A DNA stretch of 50,740 bases from an uncultured Lachnospiraceae bacterium. GTDB taxonomy: Bacteria > Bacillota > Clostridia > Lachnospirales > Lachnospiraceae. Location of the stretch: positions 1 through 50,740 of the forward strand of contig CAJUPJ010000024.1 of NCBI GenBank assembly GCA_910588655.1, written 5' to 3'. The notes under the pieces were generated by a model, which saw nothing but the letters and a program-made list of their open reading frames with translations, was not told the DNA's origin and did no database searches. Shown piece after piece: positions 8,297 to 17,511 of the stretch; the first letter of the stretch is position 1, and every line of letters starts with the position of its first letter. A program made the translations under genes and the position numbers.

Positions 8297-9922
8297 ATGC
8301 AAGAGAGAATTAAAGAAATTCCAAACAAATTTAAGGAGTTTTGGAGCAAATACACAGGTAAACAAAAAACTATAATTATAGCGGTAATATGTGTAGTGCT
8401 TCTCGCTATAGGCGCTACAGCATGGTTTGTTTCAAGACCGTCATGGACTATGTTCCAGGCATTTGAAAACCTTGATGATGCCAATTCAATGGCAAATGCG
8501 CTTGAAAGTTCAGGTATAAGTTATAAGGCATCAAAGGACGGGCTTAAGCTTTATGTCAAAGAGGGAGATGTAACTAATGCGCTTTATACCATGAGTGATA
8601 ACGGGCTTGCGGAAAAAGGTTATACATGGGATAAGGCATTTGATAATTCAATGTCAACTACAGAAAGCGAAAAAAGCCAGAAGAGAATACTTGCATTACA
8701 GTCCCAGATTAAACAGACACTTGTAAAGTATTCATTTGTAGATGATGCCAATGTATTTATTGATGTACCAGAAACATCTTATAAGGTGCTTGAAGACTCT
8801 GATAAAAGTGCAACATCAATTACAGCAGTTATTGATGTAAGTGAAAGCAATAAAAAAGAAGTTACTACTGAAAGGGCAGAGGCACTTGCATACTGGCTCG
8901 CTGGTACAGTGGGTACAGATGTTTCCAATGTTGTTATAAATGATTTTGACGGGTATAATATTTTTAATGGTTCGCTTGATGACGGGCTTGGCGGTGCATT
9001 CGGCGGCGGGAGTTCTGAATATGTTTCAAAGTTAAGACAGACTATTAAACAGAATGTTATAAACCTTCTTTTAAGCTGTGACTATGATGATGTAGAAGTC
9101 GGGACAGATGGCATACAGTTTGATATGAGGAAGATTGAAACATTAAGGAAGTCATATGATGTCGCAGAAGGAATGGAGAACGGCTATCCGGGCAAGCTCT
9201 ACAGGTATAATGCAGAAGGCACAACAGGTGTAGTAAATGGTGAGCCGGGCACACAGTCAAATGATGATGATACAGACTATATGATAAACAGGACTGATGG
9301 TTCGGGCTCTTCTGTAAGCATAGAGAAGCTTGAGAATATTTTTACTAATGAAACAATTGAAAATATACAGCAGGAAAAACCTACAATACAGACAGATATA
9401 TCTTCATTAGGAATTGTTGTTACACGTTATAATGTGTATGATGAAGAGGAACTTGAAAACACTGGTGCGCTTGACGGGACTACATTTGAAGAGTTTATGG
9501 CACAGAATAATGAAAGGACTGTAATACAGGCAACACCAGAGGAGATAGGGCTTGTTTCAGCAGCTACAGGCATAGATGAAGGCAATATTAACATTGTAGC
9601 TTATGAAGTGCCAAAGTTTGTGGAGAAAACAGAAACAACCAGGGGGATTTCAGATTATCTTATGATAATCCTTGCAGTCCTTATTATTGCCCTGCTTATA
9701 TTTGTTGTACTCCGTGGAACAGCTCCAGTAAGGGCAGCAGACGAAGAGCCAGAGCTTTCAGTAGAACAGCTTTTAGCTACAACTAAAGAGAACCAGTCAC
9801 TTGATGATATAGAATTCAGCGAGAAGTCAGAAACAAGGAAGATGATTGAGAAGTTTGTTGATGAGAACCCTGAGGCTGTTGCACAGCTTTTAAGGAACTG
9901 GCTTAATGAAGACTGGAATTAA
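8297..9922 (+). CDS. fliF: Flagellar MS-ring protein FliF
   Basis: FliF oligomerises in the membrane as the MS-ring, the base on which rod and C-ring assemble. The 541-residue protein has two transmembrane segments (about 29-49, IIIAVICVVLLAIGATAWFV, and about 451-473, LMIILAVLIIALLIFVVL) flanking the large ring-building region with a YscJ/FliF domain. The extreme C-terminus (KFVDENPEAVAQLLRNWLNEDW) is the conserved FliG-binding helix. AGGGGAG precedes the ATG. The length is typical. Confidence 0.96.
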   Translation: MQERIKEIPNKFKEFWSKYTGKQKTIIIAVICVVLLAIGATAWFVSRPSWTMFQAFENLDDANSMANALESSGISYKASKDGLKLYVKEGDVTNALYTMSDNGLAEKGYTWDKAFDNSMSTTESEKSQKRILALQSQIKQTLVKYSFVDDANVFIDVPETSYKVLEDSDKSATSITAVIDVSESNKKEVTTERAEALAYWLAGTVGTDVSNVVINDFDGYNIFNGSLDDGLGGAFGGGSSEYVSKLRQTIKQNVINLLLSCDYDDVEVGTDGIQFDMRKIETLRKSYDVAEGMENGYPGKLYRYNAEGTTGVVNGEPGTQSNDDDTDYMINRTDGSGSSVSIEKLENIFTNETIENIQQEKPTIQTDISSLGIVVTRYNVYDEEELENTGALDGTTFEEFMAQNNERTVIQATPEEIGLVSAATGIDEGNINIVAYEVPKFVEKTETTRGISDYLMIILAVLIIALLIFVVLRGTAPVRAADEEPELSVEQLLATTKENQSLDDIEFSEKSETRKMIEKFVDENPEAVAQLLRNWLNEDWN

Positions 9923-9943
9923 AAGTGAAAGGCGGGAAAAGGC

Positions 9944-10951
9944 ATGGCTAAGGAAAATATCAGCGGAGTGCAGAAAGCGGCAATACTGCTTATTGCGCTT
10001 GGACCTGACAAATCTGCAAATGTATTTAAGCATTTAAAAGAAGATGAAATAGAGCAGCTTACCCTTGAAATTGCTAATACAAGAAGTGTATCACCAGCAA
10101 TAAAGGACTCTATACTTGATGAATTTTATGAGGTCTGCCTTGCACAGCAGTATATTGCTGAAGGTGGTATTACATATGCCAAGGATTTGCTGGAAAAAGC
10201 ACTTGGTGCAGAACGTGCAAAGGATGTTATTGGAAAGCTTACCGCTTCACTCCAGGTAAGGCCGTTTGAATTTGTGCGTAAAACGGATGCTTCACAGCTT
10301 CTTAACTTTATACAGGATGAACATCCACAGACAATAGCACTGATACTGTCATACCTTTCATCGGGGCAGGCATCTGCTATTATATCAGCACTTGCACCAG
10401 AAAAGCAGACAGATGTAGCGAAAAGGATAGCACAGATGGACAGAACGTCACCGGACGTCATAAAGGAAGTGGAGAAGGTATTGGAACAGAAACTTGCCTC
10501 ACTTGTAAACCAGGACTACACAATTGTTGGTGGTGTAGATTCTATCGTAGATATATTAAATACTGTAGACCGCGGTACAGAGAAACATATTATGGAAAGT
10601 CTTGAAATTGAAGACCCAGAACTTGCTGATGAAATCCGTAAAAAGATGTTCGTATTCGAGGATATCCTTTCACTGGACGACAGGTCTGTACAGCGTGTAT
10701 TGCGTGAAGTTGACAATAATGAGCTTGCAGTTGCGCTTAAAGGTTCTAATGAAGAGGTACAGAACCTTATATTTAACAACCTTTCAAAACGTCTTGCTAC
10801 AATGATAAAGGAAGATATGGACTTTATGGGACCTGTACGTCTTAAGGATGTTGAAGAAGCACAGCAGAAAATTGTTAATATTATACGTAAGCTCGAAGAC
10901 TCTGCTGAGATTATTATCTCAAGAGGTGGAGGTGACGAGATAGTTGTCTAA
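9944..10951 (+). CDS. fliG: Flagellar motor switch protein FliG
   Basis: FliG is the C-ring subunit that contacts the stator (MotA) and generates torque. The 335-residue protein has the N-terminal FliF-binding domain, the middle domain with the EHPQTIALILSYL motif, and the C-terminal torque domain with VFEDILSLDDRSVQRVLREVDNNELAVALKG, which contains the conserved charged residues that interact with MotA. The last 8 bases overlap the fliH start. Confidence 0.97.
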   Translation: MAKENISGVQKAAILLIALGPDKSANVFKHLKEDEIEQLTLEIANTRSVSPAIKDSILDEFYEVCLAQQYIAEGGITYAKDLLEKALGAERAKDVIGKLTASLQVRPFEFVRKTDASQLLNFIQDEHPQTIALILSYLSSGQASAIISALAPEKQTDVAKRIAQMDRTSPDVIKEVEKVLEQKLASLVNQDYTIVGGVDSIVDILNTVDRGTEKHIMESLEIEDPELADEIRKKMFVFEDILSLDDRSVQRVLREVDNNELAVALKGSNEEVQNLIFNNLSKRLATMIKEDMDFMGPVRLKDVEEAQQKIVNIIRKLEDSAEIIISRGGGDEIVV

Positions 10952-11780
10952 TCTTATAAAGTCTGTGTACTTTAATAATTTAACTGAAGGAAAGAACTGC
11001 GTAATAGACTCTGACAGCCGTATAGAGGAATTTATACCTGGAATATATGCACAGCCTGTGGAAGAAGCTGGTGAATACCAGTTCAGGCAGCTTACAGACA
11101 TGGGCAGTGATACAGGTGCAGAATTTACAAGCGGGCTGAATGTAATAAATATGGAAGAAGTCCTTGACGAAGAAAGGCAGAAACTTTCAGAAGAAACAGC
11201 AGCACAAAGTGAAGAACTTATAAGTGCCGCCAGGGCACAGGCAGATGAAATAATAGCAGAAGCCAATGCCCAGGCAGAGGATATTAAAAAGGACGCTTAT
11301 GAGGAAGGCAGGGCACAGGGAATTGAAGAGGGCCAGAATTATGCAATGCAGGCACTCAGGGAACAGGAAGAAGCATTAAAGCAGGAGTATAACCAGAAGC
11401 TGCTTGAATTAAAGGAACAGGAAAAAGAACTTGAACCACATTTTGCAACTATAGTAGCAGCGCTTGTAGAGAAACTTACAGGTGCTGTATGCAAAAACAA
11501 GAAAGATGTAATAGTGCATCTTATAGACAATGCACTGCGTAACCTTGAAAAGTCTAAAAGGATAGTTTTAAGGGTTTCTAAAGCAGATATAGCAATGGTT
11601 TCCTCTAAGCGGGGTGCTTTCCTGAAAGAATTAAAAGATGGCACAGAACTTGAAATAACAGAGGATAACAGCTTGTCAGCAAACCAGTGCATTATAGAAA
11701 CTGATAATAAAATTGTTGACTGCAGCCTTGATGCACAGCTTGACAGCCTGCGTGAACAGATAAAGATGATTGCAATGTGA
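10944..11780 (+). CDS. fliH: Flagellar export ATPase regulator FliH
   Basis: FliH binds and restrains the FliI ATPase and docks it to the C-ring and export gate. The 278-residue protein starts with TTG (10944), overlapping fliG; AGGTGGAGGTGA (about 10924-10935) is the ribosome binding site. A long coiled coil with alternating Glu/Gln/Ala (about 70-150, including the GxxxG-like stretch DAYEEGRAQGIEEGQ) precedes a globular C-terminal domain typical of FliH/YscL (LTGAVCKNKKDVIVHLIDNALRNLEKSKRIVLRVSKAD). The sequence is divergent, as usual for FliH; position and architecture support the call. Confidence 0.88.
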   Translation: MSNLIKSVYFNNLTEGKNCVIDSDSRIEEFIPGIYAQPVEEAGEYQFRQLTDMGSDTGAEFTSGLNVINMEEVLDEERQKLSEETAAQSEELISAARAQADEIIAEANAQAEDIKKDAYEEGRAQGIEEGQNYAMQALREQEEALKQEYNQKLLELKEQEKELEPHFATIVAALVEKLTGAVCKNKKDVIVHLIDNALRNLEKSKRIVLRVSKADIAMVSSKRGAFLKELKDGTELEITEDNSLSANQCIIETDNKIVDCSLDAQLDSLREQIKMIAM

Positions 11781-11807
11781 TAAAAAGAAGAAAGAGAGAA
11801 ACATTGT

Positions 11808-13127
11808 ATGCATAATATTGATTTGTCAAAATATAATATGCTCCTGGGGCAGTCATATGAGAAGTGCCTTGGTAAAGTAGCTAAGGTTGTAGGGCTTACG
11901 GTTGAGTCAATAGGGCCTGCGGCAAGGCTGAATGATTTGTGCCATATTATAACAAAGGATACAAACCATATTATTAATGCAGAAGTAGTAGGTTTCAGGG
12001 ATGACAGGGTGCTGCTGATGCCATATGGCAAAACAGAAGGTGTAGGGCTTGGAAGCAGGGTTGAAAATACAAATACACCACTGGAAGTCCCTGTAGGTGA
12101 TGAACTTTTAGGAAAGACATTAGACGGGCTTGGGTATCCTATAGATGGCTCTGCATTAAGTACAAAAGCAGCTTACCCAGTTGATGCACAGCCGCCTGAC
12201 CCGTTAAAGAGAAAGATAATAGATGAAGTGCTTCCTTTAGGCGTAAAGGCGGTAGATGGTCTTATAACAGTTGGCAAAGGCCAGCGTATTGGGATATTTG
12301 CGGGCAGTGGTGTCGGCAAAAGCACGCTTATGGGAATGTTTGCAAGAAATACAAGAGCAGATATAAATGTTATAGCCCTGATAGGGGAGCGTGGCAGGGA
12401 AGTAAGGGAGTTTATAGAAAGGGATTTAGGGCCTGAAGGAATGGCAAGGTCAGTTGTAGTAGTGGCTACATCAGATAAGCCGGCGCTTATCCGTAAAAAG
12501 GCAGCCATGACGGCTACAGCAGTTGCAGAATATTTCAGGGACCAGGGAAAAGATGTACTTCTGATGATGGATTCGCTTACACGTTTTTCAATGGCACAAA
12601 GGGAGATAGGGCTTGCATCTGGTGAGCCGCCTGTTTCAAGGGGTTATCCCCCAAGTGTGTATTCCGAGATGCCTAAGCTTCTGGAAAGGGCAGGCTGTTC
12701 TGATACAGGTTCTATAACAGGTCTTTATACAGTGCTTGTAGACGGGGATGATTTCAATGAGCCAATTACAGATACAGCAAGAAGCATACTGGATGGCCAT
12801 ATAGTGTTAAACAGGAAGATAGCACAGAAAAACCATTACCCGGCAATAGATGTATTACAGAGCATTTCCCGTGTAATGAGCAGTATTGCAACTAAAGAAC
12901 ATAAAAAGGCAAGCGGCATACTGAATAATGTACTTGCTACATATTCTGAAGCGGAAGATTTAGTAAATATTGGTGCATATAAACCTGGCTCTAATAAAAA
13001 TATTGACTATGCATTATCAAAAATAGATGCAGTTAATGAATTTTTAATGCAGGATGTTTATGAAAAAGCTGGTTTTGAAGAAACAGTCCAGAATTTAAGG
13101 GCTCTTTTTGAGGAAAACCAGGCATAG
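11808..13127 (+). CDS. fliI: Flagellum-specific ATPase FliI
   Basis: FliI is the hexameric ATPase of the flagellar type III export apparatus and is related to the F1 beta subunit. The 439-residue protein has an N-terminal beta-barrel domain, the Walker A loop (about 165-172, AGSGVGKS), the Walker B DVLLMMDSLTRFSMAQREIGLA, the SGEPPVSRGYPPSVYSEMPKLLERAG signature and a C-terminal helical domain. It follows fliH by 27 bases. Confidence 0.97.
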   Translation: MHNIDLSKYNMLLGQSYEKCLGKVAKVVGLTVESIGPAARLNDLCHIITKDTNHIINAEVVGFRDDRVLLMPYGKTEGVGLGSRVENTNTPLEVPVGDELLGKTLDGLGYPIDGSALSTKAAYPVDAQPPDPLKRKIIDEVLPLGVKAVDGLITVGKGQRIGIFAGSGVGKSTLMGMFARNTRADINVIALIGERGREVREFIERDLGPEGMARSVVVVATSDKPALIRKKAAMTATAVAEYFRDQGKDVLLMMDSLTRFSMAQREIGLASGEPPVSRGYPPSVYSEMPKLLERAGCSDTGSITGLYTVLVDGDDFNEPITDTARSILDGHIVLNRKIAQKNHYPAIDVLQSISRVMSSIATKEHKKASGILNNVLATYSEAEDLVNIGAYKPGSNKNIDYALSKIDAVNEFLMQDVYEKAGFEETVQNLRALFEENQA

Positions 13128-13137
13128 GATTATTAAA

Positions 13138-13593
13138 ATGGCAAAGTTTATTTTCAAAATGGAAAGCATATTGTCAGTTAAGACAAAGCTTGAAGACCAG
13201 GCAAAAGCTGAGTATGGAATTGAAACAATGAAGCTCAGGGAAGAAGAACATAAACTTACGCTTCTTGAAAACAGGAAAAGTGGTTTTGAACAGCAGCTTT
13301 TTGAAGCAGTAAGTGACAGGCTGGTTATTTTAAGCATAAAAAGGCTTGAAGACAGTGTTGAAAATTTAAAATATAATATAAAACTCCAGATTATAGTAAT
13401 AAGGAAGCAGGAGGAGAGAGTTGCGCAGGCGCGTGCAAAGCTGGATAATGCCATGAAAGAAAGAAAAATATATGAGAAACTGAAAGAAAAGGCATTCGAG
13501 GAATTCAAGACAGAAGTAAATGCCCAGGAACAGAAAGAAATTGACCAGCTTGTAAGTTTCCGGTTCCGGAGCGCCGGGGAAAGCGAGGATTAA
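13138..13593 (+). CDS. fliJ: Flagellar export protein FliJ
   Basis: FliJ is a small coiled-coil protein that acts as the rotor-like stalk in the FliI hexamer and links it to FlhA. The 151-residue protein from ATG 13138 (MAKFIFKMESILSVKTKLEDQAKAEYGI) is almost wholly alpha-helical and coiled coil. An upstream TTG at 13108 would overlap fliI and gives a basic extension not seen in the family, so ATG 13138 is preferred. The ribosome binding site is weak (AGGAT), consistent with coupling to fliI. Confidence 0.9.
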   Translation: MAKFIFKMESILSVKTKLEDQAKAEYGIETMKLREEEHKLTLLENRKSGFEQQLFEAVSDRLVILSIKRLEDSVENLKYNIKLQIIVIRKQEERVAQARAKLDNAMKERKIYEKLKEKAFEEFKTEVNAQEQKEIDQLVSFRFRSAGESED

Positions 13594-13598
13594 ACACA

Positions 13599-14342
13599 AT
13601 GGCAAAAAAAGACAAGACAAAAGAAAATGAAAGCGGAGGAAGTAAGTTAGTTAATGCAGTTATTGTATTAGTTATTATTTTAATCTGGCTTGCAGTCTTT
13701 GCTTTTCTTATAAAGCTTGATGTCGGAGGAATTGGGAGCAATATACTTTATCCGGTATTGAAAGATGTTCCTGTGGTTAATAAAATCCTTCCATCGCCTT
13801 CCGAGGAAATGCAGGCATCAGAGGATAATTATAAGTATACAACACTTAAATCTGCTAATGAACGCATTAAAGAACTGGAAAGCCAGCTAGAGGCACAGGG
13901 AGGCACAACAGCAGCCAACTCTGACTATATTGCGAACCTTGAGGCAGAAGTCAGGAACCTCCAGAAGTATAAAGACCAGATGGATGATTTTGACAAGAGG
14001 GTAGCAGAGTTTAATGAAAAGATAGTTTTTAATGACAATGCGCCTGACATTTCTGAATACCGTTCATATTATGAATCAATAGAACCTGAAAATGCAGAAA
14101 AGATTTACCGCCAGGTAATGCAGCGCGAAAGGTATAATGAAAAAGCAAAGGAACTTGCCACATATTATGCTAATATGGAAGCTGAAAGTGCTGCACAGGT
14201 TATGTCAGAGATGGATGAGGACTTAGACCTTATATGCGATATACTCCAGAACATGAGTGAAAAGCAGGCAGCAGCGATATTACAGGCAATGAATACAGAA
14301 TATGCTGCACAGATTACTAAAAAGATATCTACAGGCAGGTAA
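13599..14342 (+). CDS. MotE-like membrane coiled-coil protein
   Basis: This 247-residue protein has a lysine-rich cytoplasmic start, one transmembrane helix (about 17-40), an extracytoplasmic coiled coil (about 85-135) and a C-terminal MgtE N-domain-like repeat region (ANMEAESAAQVMSEMDEDLDLICDILQNMSEKQAAAILQAMN). That layout matches MotE-type proteins, which lie between fliJ and fliK in many Firmicutes and, in other bacteria, act as chaperones for the stator protein MotB or MotC. The specific job here is an inference from position. It begins 5 bases after fliJ. Confidence 0.78.
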   Translation: MAKKDKTKENESGGSKLVNAVIVLVIILIWLAVFAFLIKLDVGGIGSNILYPVLKDVPVVNKILPSPSEEMQASEDNYKYTTLKSANERIKELESQLEAQGGTTAANSDYIANLEAEVRNLQKYKDQMDDFDKRVAEFNEKIVFNDNAPDISEYRSYYESIEPENAEKIYRQVMQRERYNEKAKELATYYANMEAESAAQVMSEMDEDLDLICDILQNMSEKQAAAILQAMNTEYAAQITKKISTGR

Positions 14343-14385
14343 CAAGACGGGGATATATAATATTGTATTCTGGTGTTTCCAGCAG

Positions 14386-14413
14386 CTTATTTATAGCATA
14401 GGTTATAAATAAG
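14386..14413 (+). other. Intra-operon stem-loop between motE-like gene and fliK
   Basis: CTTATTTATA (14386-14395) pairs perfectly with TATAAATAAG (14404-14413) around an 8-base loop. Flanking CAGC and GCTG could extend the stem. No T-run follows, so RNA processing or stability is a more likely role than termination. Confidence 0.5.
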
Positions 14414-14454
14414 TGGCTGTTTACATATATAAATATATTTAAGGAGGTGGAACA

Positions 14455-16023
14455 ATGAAGGAAATCAGTGCGGTTACACTGGGCAGCCAGTTATTCCAGG
14501 CAGTTCCAGGCGCTGGCAGTACACAAAGTACAATAAAAGGGAAACAGGCTTTTGAAAGTTTCTTAAATATTGGAAGCAGTGCTACAGCAGGAAGTGCCAA
14601 AGATACTGTACAGGCACAGCAGCCAGCAGCAGATACAAATGCGGCACAGCCAGCAGATACTGTAAATACAGGTACATCTGCGGATAACCAGCAGCCAGGC
14701 AGCACATCACAGGTACAGCAGGATGGTGCAGCAGATACAAATTCTTCTGCCGGCAGTATATCACAGGATGGTGCTGATGTGGAAAACACTGGTGCTGTCA
14801 TGGAAGCAGCTGGTGCAGTAAATAATGCAATCAAAGAGGCTGTAAAAGATATAACAGGGCTGGATGATGAAGCGCTTGCAGAGATAATGGCAGCACTTGG
14901 GATGTCATTTGCTGATTTGCTTGACATGGGCAATTTAAAGCAGTTTGTAATGTTTATTAATAATACATCAGATATTACAGACCTGCTTATGGATGAGTCT
15001 ATGATGTCACAGTTAAACAACCTTGCAGATGTTATTGCTGATATTGATATAGAGGCATTAACAGGTATGACAGAGGGTGAATTTGCAAAGCTTTTACAGG
15101 ATATTGCAGATGGCAGCCTTGCAAATAATGGCAGCAATGCCGGCACATTACAGGAGGCTGGCACAGATAATGCAGGGCAGGCAGCAGATAAAACTGTTAC
15201 AGTGGAATTTGTTAATGAAGAGGATGCACAGGTAACTGTAAACCAGGAAGACACAGCACAATATGCTGCTACAGGCAAGGAAGCTGCAAATTCCAAAGAG
15301 ACAGCAGTACAGGATGGCAGCCAGCAGGAAGATACAAAACTGGCAGCTGGCAAGGAACAGGCTGGCACAGATAATGCAGGCAATGCAGAAAACTTTAAAC
15401 AGGGCACAGGCAGCCAGGCAGGTGGAGCAATGGCAGAGAGTGCACAGCCAGAAGCAAGAGTGGCACATGAAGAGAACTTTAACCACCAGGCAGGTTTTAT
15501 CCAGAACCTTGCACAAGCGGCAGCAGATGTCCAGGACGGGGCTATACCACAGCAGGCAAATATGCAGACAATGATTAATATTGTAAACCAGGTTGTAGAG
15601 CAGATTAAGGTAACAATGGGCAAAGAAATGACAAACATGCAGTTACAGCTTAATCCTGAAAGCCTTGGCAAAGTGCTGGTATCAGTTACATCAAACCATG
15701 GTGTAATGACAGCTAATTTTACAGTACAGTCAGAAGAAGCAAAAGAAGCATTACAAAGCCAGATGTTTGCACTGCGTGAAGCACTTGAAAGCAGAAGCCT
15801 TAAAGTTGATGCAGTAGAAGTTGAAGTATCAGATTTTACATTTTCACAGAGTAACCAGGCAGATTCACAGAACCAGAAAGAATTTGAAAAAGGCAGTGGA
15901 AGACGTTTTAAATTTGGTTTTGATGGTGAAGAAGATGGTACAGACGGTACAGATACTGTGGTATCTGGAAGCCAGAGCCATAGCAGGCTTGACATGGGAA
16001 GCAGTATAGACTTTACAGCATAA
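14455..16023 (+). CDS. fliK: Flagellar hook-length control protein FliK
   Basis: FliK measures hook length and switches the export gate from hook to filament substrates. The 522-residue protein begins with a Thr/Ala/Gln/Gly-rich, low-complexity secreted region (about 40-110 and 220-355). The conserved C-terminal Flg_hook domain (about 375-475) has MTNMQLQLNPESLGKVLVSVTSNHGVMTANFTVQSEEAKEALQSQMFALREALESRSL, including the LxPExLGxVxV motif. AAGGAGGTGG precedes the ATG. The gene is long but within the variable FliK range. Confidence 0.92.
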   Translation: MKEISAVTLGSQLFQAVPGAGSTQSTIKGKQAFESFLNIGSSATAGSAKDTVQAQQPAADTNAAQPADTVNTGTSADNQQPGSTSQVQQDGAADTNSSAGSISQDGADVENTGAVMEAAGAVNNAIKEAVKDITGLDDEALAEIMAALGMSFADLLDMGNLKQFVMFINNTSDITDLLMDESMMSQLNNLADVIADIDIEALTGMTEGEFAKLLQDIADGSLANNGSNAGTLQEAGTDNAGQAADKTVTVEFVNEEDAQVTVNQEDTAQYAATGKEAANSKETAVQDGSQQEDTKLAAGKEQAGTDNAGNAENFKQGTGSQAGGAMAESAQPEARVAHEENFNHQAGFIQNLAQAAADVQDGAIPQQANMQTMINIVNQVVEQIKVTMGKEMTNMQLQLNPESLGKVLVSVTSNHGVMTANFTVQSEEAKEALQSQMFALREALESRSLKVDAVEVEVSDFTFSQSNQADSQNQKEFEKGSGRRFKFGFDGEEDGTDGTDTVVSGSQSHSRLDMGSSIDFTA

Positions 16024-16041
16024 AAGGAAAGGAGGAACAAT

Positions 16042-16977
16042 ATGAGCATTATAGCAGATGTAGTTGACGGGAAGGTAGATATATCTGAAAGTTCGCAGTC
16101 TAAAGAAAGAAAAGTCGGCTCACAGCTTGGCAAAGATGATTTCCTGCTGCTGCTTGTAACACAGATGAAGTACCAGGACCCGTTACAGCCTACAGACAAT
16201 ACAGAGTATGTAACACAGCTTGCACAGTTCTCAGAACTTGAATATATGCAGAATATGATGGATGTTACACAGCATACATCAGCATTTACCCTTGTTGGTA
16301 AGTATGTATATGCAGAAAGTACTTCTTCAAGCGGGCATAACCAGAAAGAAGAAGGCATGGTTGAGTTTGTTACCATGAAAGATGGTGATGCATATGTTAC
16401 AGTAAATGGTGTTGAATTTAAGTATGATGAAATAGTAGAAGTAAGGGATGAGTATTTTGTTATTTCACAGAAACTTCCATCAGTCAAGGAACAACAGATT
16501 TTATTCCTGCACCATGACCCACAGAATGTTGTAATTGATGGTGTGTCACTTGGTGAAGATGAATACCAGGCATCCAGCATGGGTATTGGAATTATTAATG
16601 AAAAGGGTGAGACAGTAACTGTTGACCCTAAAAATGTAGTATACAGTGATGGAAAACTTACTATAGATAAGAAAGTATTTGAAAAATTTGATGCAGGTAC
16701 ATATAATATAGCATTTGTATTTGATGACCCTAACAAGACGGTTGATTATGAGAATGTAACACTGGTAATTAAAGGTGTTAAACCAGACCTGCCTCCTGGA
16801 ACTGATACAGAAAATCCAGATGGAACAGAAGGTGACGGTACAACAGGCGGTGACGGAAGCACAGAAGGTACAGAAAAACCTGGTGGTACAGAAGGTGACG
16901 GAAATACAGAGGGCTCTGGAAGTACAGAAAATCCAGGAGAAACAGGAACAGAAGGAGCAGGGACAGCAACTGCATAG
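16042..16977 (+). CDS. flgD: Hook-capping protein FlgD
   Basis: FlgD forms the scaffold cap at the tip of the growing hook and is then lost. The 311-residue protein has the conserved N-terminal FlgD region (about 25-85, LGKDDFLLLLVTQMKYQDPLQPTDNTEYVTQLAQFSELEYMQNM) followed by a FlgD-type core with low similarity. The last 60 residues are an unusual Gly/Thr/Glu/Pro/Asp-rich tail with TEGDG/TEGSG-like repeats. It lies between fliK and the TIGR02530-type gene, as expected. Confidence 0.93.
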   Translation: MSIIADVVDGKVDISESSQSKERKVGSQLGKDDFLLLLVTQMKYQDPLQPTDNTEYVTQLAQFSELEYMQNMMDVTQHTSAFTLVGKYVYAESTSSSGHNQKEEGMVEFVTMKDGDAYVTVNGVEFKYDEIVEVRDEYFVISQKLPSVKEQQILFLHHDPQNVVIDGVSLGEDEYQASSMGIGIINEKGETVTVDPKNVVYSDGKLTIDKKVFEKFDAGTYNIAFVFDDPNKTVDYENVTLVIKGVKPDLPPGTDTENPDGTEGDGTTGGDGSTEGTEKPGGTEGDGNTEGSGSTENPGETGTEGAGTATA

Positions 16978-17004
16978 AAAGTTTTGGAATTGAGGTGAAG
17001 GGCT

Positions 17005-17397
17005 ATGAATAAACTTAATGAGAATTATCCATCAATAAACCAGATGGCTGGCAGGCTTTTAAACAGCCAGAAGACAGATTCTGCCCATTCCACAGGACCG
17101 GAGCTTTCATTTCAGGAGATATTAAACAATAAGCAGTCTGAGAAAACAGAAGGCTTAAAGTTTTCTAAGCATGCTAACCAGAGGCTTGCTACAAGAAATA
17201 TTAATCTGTCTGCGGAGCAGATGGAACGTCTGGAAAATGGAACAACGAAGGCACGTGAGAAAGGAATCCGGGAGTCTTTGGTAATGGTTGATGATATGGC
17301 ATTTATTGTAAATGTCAGTAATAATACAGTAATTACAGCAGTAGGCAGTTCTGCTGACTCTATATTTACTAATATAGACGGGGCTGTAATAGGTTAA
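17005..17397 (+). CDS. Flagellar operon protein, TIGR02530 type
   Basis: This is a 130-residue protein of the family found between flgD and flgE in Firmicutes. Conserved blocks seen are LSFQEIL, LKFSKHANQRLATRNINLSAEQMERLENGTTKAREKGIRESLVMVDDMAFIVNVSNNTVITAV. Its exact role is unknown; the SKHA..R and DD.A..V.V..NTVITA motifs are typical. It has a good ribosome binding site (GAGGTGAAGG). No membrane segments are present. Confidence 0.85.
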   Translation: MNKLNENYPSINQMAGRLLNSQKTDSAHSTGPELSFQEILNNKQSEKTEGLKFSKHANQRLATRNINLSAEQMERLENGTTKAREKGIRESLVMVDDMAFIVNVSNNTVITAVGSSADSIFTNIDGAVIG

Positions 17398-17511
17398 TAT
17401 TATTATCTAATAAATGGAAATACTATGCGCTGGACCTCACAAGGAAGCGCAGAACTTTGAATGGCAGATAAGTTTAAAGTATTCCTGTATAATTTAAGGA
17501 GGAAAATAGTT

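Noticed and set aside
14439..16736. Long minus-strand open frame (about 765 codons) over fliK and flgD
   Set aside because: It is the antisense shadow of two convincing plus-strand genes. Its Ser/Cys/Leu-rich translation reflects their GCA/ACA-rich codons, and there is no ribosome binding site or family motif.
16795..16974. Repeats in flgD that might suggest a CRISPR array
   Set aside because: The units are short, in frame and code for Gly/Thr/Glu-rich peptide; there are no unique spacers of constant length.
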